Assembly (NCBI GenBank): GCA_940671915.1
Contig: CALNVZ010000218.1
Coordinates: 359,472-423,471, forward strand
DNA length: 64,000 nt
Reading direction: 5' to 3'
Origin: Paracentrotus lividus
Lineage: Eukaryota; Echinodermata; Echinoidea; Camarodonta; Echinidae
The position numbers were made by a program, and so were the translations under genes. The notes beneath the pieces were generated by a model, which was not told the origin of the DNA, ran no database searches, and saw nothing but the letters and a program-made list of their open reading frames with translations. How positions within the stretch are numbered: position 1 is the first letter of the stretch; every line of letters starts with the position of its first letter. Shown in pieces: positions 45,313-55,600 of this stretch.

Positions 45313-46516
45313 TCTTCTTTAAAAAATGCACAAGGATGATTAAAAAGATATGTTTGTTCGAAATACAAATCACTTGGAATAATAAGCACACTAATGATTT
45401 AGGAAAGCCTGATATTTGAAACTCCGTGCTTTAACTTTCCCTGGTAGTGCGTTGCAATACATGTCGGTAAGATGCAAGTTCAAGATGCGAGAAATTTTGT
45501 TGGTGGGCATCTACTGCGGCGTGAAATGCGATAAAAATATTTATTCCTACTTTCTTCTGAGTACTGGTACTTTTCGAAGGGATGCGATTATTCGAGTTCT
45601 GCTATCTAAATCGTGAAAATTGAAATAACATTATATTAATATCCATGATAAACTGTGATTTCTATCTCTACGACGTACCAGAGCCTTTAAGATCCAATAA
45701 GGTCGTATAAGTATCCGAAAGAATACCATATATATCAAGAGATGAAAAGACGTTACGGAAAGATATGAGATCTGTAAAATTGTTATTGGTATTGCAAGAC
45801 TATGTATTTATCAAGCCGGGTTTTCCTCTGTATGAGCACGATCAGTTAACCAAATCAGAACTGATTAACAATTTACAAAGCGTGGCAAAGCCTTCGTCCG
45901 ACTTTAAAATTGTATGAGAAGAAAATAGCCGGGAAAGATTCGAAAGAGTCAACGATGTCCGCTGCTTTATATAAAGTCGAATATGGCTTTGAGGCCGATA
46001 GCTACATCCAAAGTAATGCGATGTGTTATGAGTGTGTGTTATCGTGTATGCTTTCTATGGTTGTGTAAAGAGAGTAAGAAATAGACAGATATAACACTGT
46101 GACGCAACTATGGCGCTTTTGGAGTTCGCATTTTCGCACGCTTCTCCGCCTATGCAAGTATAACAACCGCTGAGAGATGGCAATAAGTTAAATGCGGCTG
46201 TAAAATGCGTCACTTTCTGATTACTTAGGAGGTATTATGTATGATTTAAAATAGGATGGGGCGCTTAAGGGGGTGAATGTTTATGAGGTGTATAGAGGGT
46301 GTTTAAGTAGAGAGTGGGTGGGGTGAGTTGGTAAAGTGATTAAAATGACCAATGATTCTCTCGACACCAACTGGTGTTTAGTTGTGACATGATGAACACT
46401 CTCTTGTCATGTATAGATTGACCGCAGGAATTAGATGTCAGCACGGCTATCTAATATCATGAAGCTGTTGCAAATATATACCTCTATATTGTAGAACGAA
46501 TCATGGAAATAATTTT
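45313..46516. other. Upstream of the minus-strand exons; no further exon established
   Basis: Minus-strand text around 45430-45490 (…TTACCGACATGTATTGCAAC, GCACTACCAGGGAAAGTTAA) could hold a short exon, but it lacks a convincing donor. Near 46100-46140 GTGACGCAACTATGGCGCTT contains CRE-like and GCGCCAT elements that could be promoter sequence for either strand. Both are weak. Confidence 0.3.
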
Positions 46517-46717
46517 AATTTCAATTCAATTTCATTTTTCATTTCAACAGAAATGATAACAATATTTTTTATTAGAACAGAAAGGAATTATGCAAAATAA
46601 CACTTGTATGATATCATTTACAAAATTATGATTTAACTGCATCTTTTTTTTTTTGTTCTTATAAAAAATACTGTAATCATTTCTGTGGAAATAAAAAATT
46701 GAATTGAATTGAAATTA
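46517..46717. repeat. AATTGAATTGAA inverted repeat, SINE/LINE-tail-like
   Basis: 46517-46562 (TTAATTTCAATTCAATTTCA TTTTTCATTTCAACAGAAAT) is the inverse of 46672-46717 (AATCATTTCTGTGGAAATAA AAAATTGAATTGAATTGAAA). Similar text without the partner arm occurs at 29395-29465 and in its duplicate at about 30715-30785. GAAATAAA.AATTGAATTG tails are common at the 3' ends of LINEs and SINEs, so this may be two insertions tail to tail. Confidence 0.6.
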
Positions 46718-48000
46718 GTATTATGGAATATAATGTTATTACCATACACGACTTGTTTTTTAAGTCAAATATTTTATATTTTAGTAAAGGTGTACTCATC
46801 TAAAGATATTTAGCAAAATTTACACAATGTTTCTTTATACATTGAAGCCAAAAGACCAATGATTTTATTCATATGTCATATACTTGTATTGATTTTAGGA
46901 AAAAAAATGGAGTAATATTCTATTAATATTAATGTTAAATAATTAAGTCATTAACATTGATTGTCTTTTGTTTTAATGGTTTCAAAGCCCGGTCGTTTTC
47001 ATTTCTATGGATTATTTTAAACATTATTTACTCAAGGCTTTATACTTCAAAGCACATTACTATTGATTTTAATGTGCTATTTCAAAGTGCTTTCCGTAAA
47101 AGCATCATTATGTATTGATCATTTTTATGTGAACGTTTTATGGATGCAAACGATGACATTTCAGAGTCAGACTCATGACTTCAGTTTGGTTAAAAGCAGA
47201 ACAGACACTCCGCCAAATCTAGTGTGTATATAGGTTCCCATTTTTGTATTTTAGGCTCTAGGCCTATTCAGGTTAGAGTTTTATTTCACAAATGACTAAA
47301 ATTAGTTATTAATGTGAATGAAATTTTACTTTTCAATAGAAACTAACTTTAAAGAGTGAACGATAATTGAGATCCAAACGCTTTGTTGAGCAAACGAGAA
47401 TAAATACTACAATTACCAACACTTAACAAAAATAGTAACCTCAATTATACAGCGTGTCACATTTTTTAGGCCTGAGTGTCTCCCCTCTATAAGGTGTTTC
47501 TAATCAGAGAGCAAACTATTATTAAACGTTAACATAATATCAATCCTTAATCCAATGAAACTCTGAAAAAATTATGTCCTGATATATCTCGTCTCACTTC
47601 TTTGTTTTTTCAAAGCACAAGAGAAAATTCAAGAATTAACCAATGTTGTTTTTTAATGTATTTAATGTTCGGGATATACTTGTTCGTTTAAGAAGACCTT
47701 TCGAGGACATTGCTATACCACTTTGAAGTGGTAAGTGGTGTATGAGTAGGCGTGGAATACTTAAAAATATACCCCAGCTTGCATCCATCATATAGCAGGA
47801 ATATTAAGAGCAATATCTGCGGTCAGTCAGTTCATCTTAAACAAACAGCACTGGCTGATGACTTAGGAATGACTGCAATGTTCAAATGCATTTTGACGAC
47901 GTTATGATAACAACCGCCACCCAAAGAATGATAAAAGATAACGCCCGCTGACAGCAGACGAGGCATGATCAGAAAACGGATGGTACTTTTGTTGGTAAAT
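46718..48000. other. Intergenic AT-rich DNA, no gene seen
   Basis: No frame longer than 60 codons and no element boundary. A short near-palindrome CACTTTGAAGTGGTAAGTGG is at 47720-47740. Confidence 0.5.
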
Positions 48001-48380
48001 TGCCAATTGGTCTAAACCCATTTTAACTTATGTCCGTTTGGTCTCTTTTCACATGGTCTTATTTCATTTCGTCTACTGCCAATTCGTCTGTAACTGTTTT
48101 TTGGTCTATAATATTGCCACTTCGCCAATTGACCATTTTGCCGAATTCCCATTTCGTCTAATCTCCACTTGATTTTATACCGCTCGGTTACTTCTTGTAA
48201 CAGACTGGTAATAAATCAAATATTCATTTGGGAATTAAACCAAAATAGAATAAGACAATTTGGCTAGTAGGCAAATTGGAATTAAGACCAAGTCGTCATT
48301 AGACCAAGTGTGTATTAGACCAAGGAAATCTTAGACCAAATTATAAATAGACCAAATTGGTGTTAGACAACCATGATATA
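48001..48380. repeat. Foldback made of tandem TTGGTCTAA / TTAGACCAA units
   Basis: The left arm (48001-48165) carries CAATTGGTCTAAACCC, CGTTTGGTCTC, CATGGTCTTATTTC, TTCGTCTACTGCCAATTCGT and TTTGGTCTATAAT. The right arm (about 48255-48380) carries the inverse at 16-19 bp intervals: AATTAAGACCAAG, CATTAGACCAAG, TATTAGACCAAGG, TCTTAGACCAAAT, AATAGACCAAATT. About 90 bp of unrelated DNA lies between. Arms pair only through the repeated word. It is a foldback-type element or inverted minisatellite without coding capacity. Confidence 0.75.
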
Positions 48381-49090
48381 GACCATGCGCTGAACCCATT
48401 TGTTTATTTTGTAATGTTCCTGTCACACTGCGGTAGACGTTTAATATCAGGTATTGTCCGTCAAAGCAACCAGAAAATGTGTGTATGGCCAAGAAAGATT
48501 CTTGCCAGAAACAGACAGGGAAATTCATTCTTTGTCCGACGGTTGTGCGTTAATGACCGTTTGTCATGCGTAGCATGTGCGATCTGATCGGTAGACGTCC
48601 TGAATTCGTCCTGTGTATATGCGGTGTATAGGCGACAGCTCCTAACGGATGTCAACGTGTGGGAAACGGCCAAATGCAGTTTATAAACGGTACAGAACGC
48701 ACCACCGTCGGACACGGACCGGATCTCGCTATCAGTTTGTCATCCGTTAACATCATCCGGAACATCCTGGTAATGTCTGACAGGCGGAAATAAGATGAGG
48801 GTGGATTGTAATCCCGTCTGATTGAAGTGGTATTGATGAATGGATAGGATATGGAAGAATATAACAGCGACCAAGATTATGCGTATTGTTATGTAACTTC
48901 ATGTCCTGCCTGCCTAATTAGATTTATATTAGTGAGCAGGTAGAAAGCTTATGTGTATGATTTGTGATTGACTTAGCACGGTCCACCATGGATGGCATTA
49001 TTCTCTTCTGGACCCTCTCCTTAGTCTCCATGTTCGTTCCCCGCCCACCCCCGCCATTTAGGGGCACACCATTATACCCCCCACCCCCCC
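48381..49090. other. GC-richer non-coding stretch (48.44-48.80 kb) and flank
   Basis: Between about 48440 and 48800 CG dinucleotides are frequent (CCGTCGGACACGGACCGGAT at 48705), unlike the AT-rich surroundings. Frames of 65-84 codons on both strands overlap each other and none has a motif. Similar CG-dense text recurs at 50.57-50.96 kb and 52.92-53.56 kb, which may be members of one dispersed repeat. Confidence 0.4.
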
Positions 49091-49121
49091 CCCTCCCCCC
49101 CTCTCTCTCTCTCTCTCTATG
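49081..49121 (+). repeat. C-rich to CT microsatellite
   Basis: Interrupted C runs grade into (CT)n. Low complexity; no function inferred. Confidence 0.9.
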
Positions 49122-49990
49122 ATTTGACTGATATTTCACTCTTTGCGGGATGTAGTGTAAGCCTTTTTCCCTATTAGTCGGAAACCAAAGAAGAAAGACC
49201 CAAAATAACTTTTTACATTGAAGTATATGATTGACATTGCTTGGGTTCAAGTGAGTTGCAAATTAATGATAACAAATAATCGATCCCAACTTACTCTTTC
49301 CTATTTTTATTTTTTCCCCGCTCTCTTCAATCATACAATCTCGTTATTGTGATTTATTCATTTTCATCGTTCAAATAAAAAAGACTATTTTCTATGACAA
49401 CGATGAATGTATTTCCCTTATATAAAATAAATTTATTTAAAATACATGGAAACATAATATTCCATAACAACTATCTGTATTCCAAACCATTGAACGTTAA
49501 AACATTAAATGTATGATTATTAGATGTTTCTTAGAAATCAGGCACAGCAGATGTATGACATTAGATTCTTGTTCCGTTTCTCTGAAACTGCTGAAAGATA
49601 CAAGCGATTTTTTTAAAAGCCGTTTCAGAGTCAAGGGAATTGCTTCCTAAATTTTCTTCATCCATCCATCAATCGGTGGACTAGCCACTGTGTACACCCT
49701 ACACATGCATATTTGGCCCATCTCAGGAGGCGAATAAATCTTACTATACCCTCCAGGTAATAAGATTCGGTTCGTGTTCCATTGCCACAAGAACAGAAAC
49801 ACACCTAAAATGGTGGGCATAACTAACGTGTAATAGCACAGGATACCGCCAAGTCATGAAACCAACAAACAGGTGAGTTACAAGATTGTTGCTCATTTCT
49901 AGTACGCCCTGTTGAATGTTTAACATGTATACAAGTTTCGTGTTTTTTTAAGGTAACCTTATGATGGTTTGTACCTTTTCTCCTCTGCTC
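49122..49990. other. Intergenic AT-rich DNA, no gene seen
   Basis: Nothing but short frames and A/T runs. Confidence 0.5.
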
Positions 49991-50045
49991 TCACACACAC
50001 ACACCACCACACACACACACACACACACAACACACACTCACACAC
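49991..50045 (+). repeat. (CA)n microsatellite
   Basis: CA dinucleotides interrupted twice (ACCACC near 50004; AACA near 50028). CT-rich text follows to about 50145. Confidence 0.95.
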
Positions 50046-50247
50046 GCTTATCTAATATTAAACCCCTTTCACACCGCTCACTCTCTCTCTTCTCTCTTTC
50101 TTCTCTCTCTCCTCTCTCTTTTCACCTTCTCCTTCTCTTTCCTCTTTCCACTGCATGTCCCATGCTTACAATATCCACAAATGATTAAACCAAAGAGTTA
50201 CATACAACACTATCATAAAATCGCCCACGTAATTTTACTTCTTGTTC

Positions 50248-50340
50248 GTTCTTTCTTTCTTTGTCTTTTCTTCTTTCTTTTTTCTTCTTCTTCTTCTTTT
50301 TCTTCTTCTTCTTTTCTCTTCTGTCTCTCTTCTTATTCTC
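50248..50340 (+). repeat. TTTC/TTC low-complexity tract
   Basis: Pyrimidine-only run of TTTC then TTC units. The 103-codon frame at 50181-50492 crosses it and is a composition artefact. Confidence 0.9.
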
Positions 50341-53182
50341 TGGAGCATATATCAAGAAGAGACACGATCATCTCCACACAAGTCAATCCCAAGAGTTACA
50401 ATGTTTCCATAACAGACAAATATAGAACGTCGCTAGCAGAAACTAGAGCGATGGAGAGCTGCATTACCAGTCGAATGTTAGTAGTTCCGTGATGAACGTC
50501 TGAACTATTATCAAGGATCTACCAGAGAAGATTTTGAATGATTTTGTCATAGAAAGGCAATGGGCCTCATGAAACTGGTCCCTAATGCAGTGTCCACGCG
50601 AAGGTTGCTCACATTAGCCGTGTTGGTCGCCACCGTTTCGCCACGCGTTCTGGGCCAAATTGTGCACACGGCTGGCAAACGGGAGGCACACGGTGATGGA
50701 AGCGGTTTGAAGCCCGTCCAACACGTGTCATAGGAGCTCCTGGGGCACCCGTTCCCGAAAGTGAATTTTTTTACTATGAACGGACCGAACTCTGCCGGGT
50801 TTCTTTTCCGGGTGTATGGACCGGCTATTTCAGAACGTCTTAACGGACGAGTCGTTAAAAGGGCGGTAAAAGGACTGACATGAGGACGCCGGGCCACGTT
50901 TCATGCCCGTATTACAGGACGGATGATGGACCGCGGTGAGGTCGGGCAAGCCATGGAATCGATAACCCCCCCCCCCCCTTTTCTTTGCCGCATCAAGTAC
51001 GCCCCCTGTGTGTCTTGAACTTGCCATACTGCCTAGTACCTTGAAACCTATACGTGAAAAACTATTGCCTTTTTAAGTCGTTGTCCCCTTGACTTGTCTT
51101 TTCTACACAAGATCAATCAACCTATCTCCAATGAATTTGACGTATTAAAAAATTATGACCCAGGAGTAATTATTTTTTACCAAAACAAAAGTATTATATA
51201 CCATAAGGAAATAAATTCAATGACCATAAACAGGGACGGTGATTATCAACTTTGATTTGGGGTGCTGCTTCTACTCGCGAAATTTATGTGTGTGTGTGTG
51301 GTAGGGGCCATATATTGTCGCATTTGGTATACATAACTTTTAGCCCCTCTGTTTCAGTTCATATCAATTCAGTGCTGTGGTTTAATTATTTACGACTTAT
51401 AATAGATTTTATGTACAATATTCGAATTGAGTCGTTACTTAGTTATATTGTTCTATCTAGAGTCTGAAAAGACGGCAAAAAACTCAAAGGATTTTTTTTT
51501 TCCCCACAAAGTTTCTCATTTTGAAATAGATGTATTTGTATGTTGTTCGATTATTATTATTGATTATATAGGGGTTCCTGCGTTCGTGGTCTGTTGGTCG
51601 GTTCCAAATATCCCATCATTTATTCCAAACACACATGCGGGAGGAGTTCCGTCCACACGGGCACTCGCTGGGGTTCACTCTCATCCATGCATATACATGT
51701 ATATTTCATTATTATTTATTCTAGGGGAGGGGCATTTCGATTAAAAGGGCGGGGGGGAGGCAACGGCATCTAGTTCCATTTTTAGGCACCTTTTCCCTAA
51801 ATTATTTTCGACTCGGGAAAATGCCTGGGGTAAGTTTCTTTTTGTATTTCCGACTTTCTGTGTAGGCTTCCCTTGAAAAATGGTTATTCATAGGCCTTTA
51901 TTGCTATATCAACAAACCATAACCGTTATACCCTAAGCTGATATTGAATATTGATTAAATTACATATGAACTATATACAATCTAATGCGTTGGTAACAAA
52001 TTCGTAATTTTGGGCATTATCTTTAAAAGACCGGTACTTCTCAGATATAGAATATACAATGGTCATTATGCAGTGTATTTTTTATTAATACAAATATTTA
52101 TATTAAGGTATTGTCTGTGTATAGTTCTGATTAATCTATTAATTTATCACAGATAAATCACATATAAAGTACATGGTTAAGCCAGAATATGTGTGATCAA
52201 TGAATATCTTGGGCTTTACTAAATGATTAATAACGCTCGACTCATTCAGTATGCAATCCTCGTGAGGTGTAAAACCAATGCAAAATAAAAATAAACGAAG
52301 AAACACTAATCCGATGTGGATCAGTACAAAAACATCCAGAACTGACCAGAATTATGAATGATGTAGACAATTCTTAATGATTTCATTATGGGGGTATAAA
52401 TTTGGCCTAAAAGAAATATTGCAATGAAATGGGTTATGAAAAAAGTATTAGACACATTCCATAATATAATTGATTAAAAAAAAGAAGATAAAGTACTTTA
52501 TTATCGGATAACAATATTTCATTTGAGTAATAAACAGGATTTAATCATTCAAAAAGACACGGGACATTTTTCGCTGGGAAATTTAAAATAATAAATTCGA
52601 TAAACTAACACAATTTCTGTTTAATGAAACCGCGGGTTATAAAGTAGAGACAATGTAATTTGGGCAAAAACGTATAGAGCAACCAAACTTTATACTGAAG
52701 TTTATTGGGAAAGTAGGTATTAATTTTATTTCCAAAGTTGTGCATATAATAAAACTTTAGAAACTAATCGTGCAAACCAAAACAAAGCAACAAACATATA
52801 AAAAAAGAATTACGATTACTTTAGATTAAATTTTTTAAATTCTTCTCCCCGACAACGGACAATAAATAATTCAATTATAATGTATGTTTGAAAGCTTAAA
52901 TATCATTCTTTTTCTAGACCTGTTACAAACGAGGAGCGACGTGAGATCGAGAGCATCGGAAAAACAAAGGGGCGGTTTGAAGACACATATAAGTTGATTT
53001 TAAAGGACACAAGGGGAAGATAATGCGTGCCAGTTCAGACCACCACCGTGACGACCGGCGCATTTTTGTGGACGTGTGAGGAGCGCTTGTTCCGTCCTTT
53101 ACACCACTCATAAAACCGTCTTACAATGCCATTTATACGCGCCCTGTTACACCGGGGTCTCCATCGACCGAGGCCTGCCGGT
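50341..53182. other. Intergenic, with a CG-rich patch at 50.57-50.96 kb
   Basis: 50571-50960 is CG-dense (GCCACGCGTTCTGGGCCAAA, ACGCCGGGCCACGTTTCATG) and gives a motif-free 116-codon minus-strand frame, 50547-50897. A C13 run near 50968 follows. From 51.0 to 52.9 kb the DNA is AT-rich without frames above 105 codons. From 52920 the CG-dense text resumes. Confidence 0.45.
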
Positions 53183-53243
53183 CATGCCCGGCGAAAATCT
53201 TTGAGCATCCTCAGTCGGATGCTCAAAATATTCGCCGGGCCAT
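53183..53243. ncRNA. Strong 61-nt hairpin, possible small-RNA precursor or repeat core
   Basis: CATGCCCGGCGAA (53183-53195) and TTTGAGCATCC (53200-53210) pair with GGATGCTCAAA (53217-53227) and TTCGCCGGGCCATG (53230-53243), leaving a 6-base loop TCAGTC, one small internal bulge and one extra G. A near-complete stem of about 24 pairs in a 61-base span is far beyond chance. It could be a miRNA-like precursor, a structured element within the CG-rich repeat that surrounds it, or the core of a small foldback. The sequence alone cannot say whether it is transcribed. Confidence 0.4.
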
Positions 53244-54364
53244 GAACCGAAGGTCAAAATCAAAGACGGGGCATCCACCGACCCACCTTGTATTATCTCC
53301 GGGTATCCTCCGAAGTCCGTCGTTTTCGTATCCAACTTGTGTTCGCACGGAGCCGCGAACGTGGGAAAGCGGTGAGGTTCACCCGGCGAAGAAAAACCAA
53401 TTTTGGTTTTTTCTGTCAGAGAGGTTGAGGCGGGGCAAGCGGGGGGGGGGGGGTGAAGCGAGCGAGCGCGCAAAGAGGAAAAGCTGTGAACAGAGAGGAA
53501 CCGGTCACCAGGGATACCAGGCTGGCTAAGGGACCTGGTATACACCCGGTATAGACGAACAGACCCAGGAAGAACACCACCGACCCGGTGAAAATTTAAG
53601 AAAAATGTATGAATTGTGCGGTGCCGTTCTATTGCGCGTGTTGGAATTTGATTTTGTTTTTTCGGTTCGTGAAGGCCGAAAAACCCGTTTCAATTTACCC
53701 AGGTAAATGTGACACCTCCAGTTTACCCAATGATTATTGATTATAGATGATGGCTTTAATGAAATGACAGAGTTGAATTCGAGTTTAGAAGCGAACTGGG
53801 AAATTCAATTAAACATCTTTGCATTCGTAGATATATGCATTTTGTAATCAACTTGTTCACAAATGCATGACAAATACGAGGACGATTATTATTCCAAATA
53901 GGACTTGTAATGGAGCCCGGTTTAAAAAAATGGATTTTGGAAAACACAACAAGTAACTGCCAGGAAATGAGTTTTAAAAAAATAGTCTAATACACATAAA
54001 ACCTACAGGTTTTTTACTTACATGTTATAGTGGATGTGTTCACCAGTAGTATGTAAGCTGATTTAATTAACAATGAATGTAATTCTTGCCGACATGATTG
54101 TTTTTGGAATTGAGGAAAACAGGTGGCCAGGGGGGGTTTAAATTTACTGAAAATTGATGTGACTTGACCCAAATAAAAAAGGTAGAGAGCCAAAGCAGTA
54201 CTAGAAAGGAGAAGAGAGGAGGCGAGAGAAACTGGTTGTAGAGTAAAGAGAGCAAAAACCGAACAATCTTCTAAGGGGTACATGCGGACGAGAGGGGTCC
54301 CGCCCCGCCCCTCTTGAAAATGTAAAAAGGAGCACGCGCGAACCATGAGAGGGGTGAGTTTCAC
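53244..54364. other. CG-rich flank then AT-rich DNA, no supported gene
   Basis: 53244-53600 continues the CG-dense text with a 13-base G run near 53440. Overlapping frames of 95 and 132 codons lie on opposite strands and lack motifs. From 53600 the DNA is AT-rich with short frames only, including a 116-codon minus frame at 54014-54364 without features. Confidence 0.4.
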
Positions 54365-55600
54365 TTATTTGCTGAGGAAAAATCCTGAAAAATAGGTCCT
54401 AAAATATGGTCCAAAAATCATGTGAAAATGGGGCGGGGCGGGCGGGCGGGATTTGCTGGCCCCGCCAAAGTGGGGGGTAAATTTTAATGCAGCTCCCATC
54501 CAAAAGCTGTTAATTAGGGATAATTGTGGACACGTGTAGCGAGGAGCGGGCGGAGCCATACAGGCGCCAAACCAACGGCAAGCGTAGACGGAGCCTATAT
54601 CCTGAGTCGCACGCCCCCCCACACAGGAGGTCGCACTCTCCAAAAGGAAAAAACTAACAGAAAAGACCCACTCCCACACTCTCTTCAATGCCTTGCCACA
54701 ACAAAGCGTTTGAGAGTTCCAGGCATAGTTTTCTTCGAAAACTACCGTGGTCCCTCGGGGGGGGCCGGGCAAAGCAGGAGCGGCCCCGATGAGTGGAGGT
54801 AGACTGCGTGGTTCAACCGTACGGGTAGCGGTGGGCTCGCTGCGCGCACCAATGTCAATCATCGGCGCCACAAGGAATCCCTCCCACCAGTGAATTGCCT
54901 CCGTGAACCCGGCCGTCGCCCTTTGACCGCGCTGCGGGAGCTGTGTAGTCGGCCGTTGTCTAAGGTGTAATTGGCCAATATGGGCATCGACATGTGAAGG
55001 AGGTTCAGTATGCGAATGTGGGCGGCGAGAGGAGGAGACCATGAGTCACCTCTCTGCACTGCCTCTCTTCTCCCGCGCCGCCCGGCAAGCGACCACAGCC
55101 TCGCCAGGAGGCCGCGCGAAACGCTAACAGGGCCCGAGGCAACAAGCCGCTATAGAACCGGGGAACAAGCAAGCCTGGGGGGGGAGGTGGGCTACAGTAC
55201 TATGACTTTCTAAAATGTAATCAAGGTTGAATAGAGTACAAAGCAAAACAGAAGAATAGGAGAAGGGACTGGGGCGAGGGGAGGAAGTACAGCGAACACG
55301 GCCCTTCCTCCAATGGGGGGGGTAATTGGATGGGCAGGTTCGCCCCCAAACAGCCGGAATAGAGCCGTATATATTTGTGACACGGGTGCGGCCCCCAAAT
55401 AGAGGTAATTGGATGGCAGCCTTCGTCTCCAAAAGCCTGATAGGGGCTTAGTTTTGACACGGCTCCCCCACCAAAAGGGTTGGTATACTCTAAAAAATCC
55501 CGGTAACGCGCCAACTTAAGGACCCGCTGAGTGGGTGGGGGCAAATGGGACGATAACCGAGGCCGGAGCGAGCGGCGGGCACAAGTCAATATGTCATATC
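54365..55600. other. GC-rich island with overlapping meaningless frames
   Basis: Composition jumps sharply: GGGGCGGGGCGGGCGGGCGG at 54430-54449, many G/C runs, CCGCGCCGCCCGGC at 55073. A 225-codon minus frame (54365-55042) and several 60-122 codon frames on both strands result from scarcity of stop codons. None has a recognisable motif, and opposite-strand frames overlap. Whether it is a CpG-rich regulatory region, a GC-rich repeat or a misjoined or contaminating read cannot be settled here. Confidence 0.4.
55290..55480. repeat. ~83 bp minisatellite, about 2.5 units
   Basis: GGTAATTGGATGGGCAGGTT CGCCCCCAAACAGCC (from about 55320) recurs as GGTAATTGGATGGCAGCCTT CGTCTCCAAAAGCC (from about 55404), with GACACGG...CCCCCA linking text at about 55378 and 55456. 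Old and degenerate, non-coding. Confidence 0.6.

Noticed and set aside
48001..48380. CRISPR-like regularly spaced repeats
   Set aside because: Words are only 9-10 bp, occur in both orientations with variable spacers, and the genome is eukaryotic.
50547..50897. 116-codon minus-strand frame
   Set aside because: CG-dense non-coding patch with overlapping opposite frames and no domain.
54365..55042. 225-codon minus-strand open frame, the longest frame outside the LINE
   Set aside because: It lies in GC-rich DNA where stops are rare, overlaps open frames on the other strand, and has no recognisable domain, signal or splice context.
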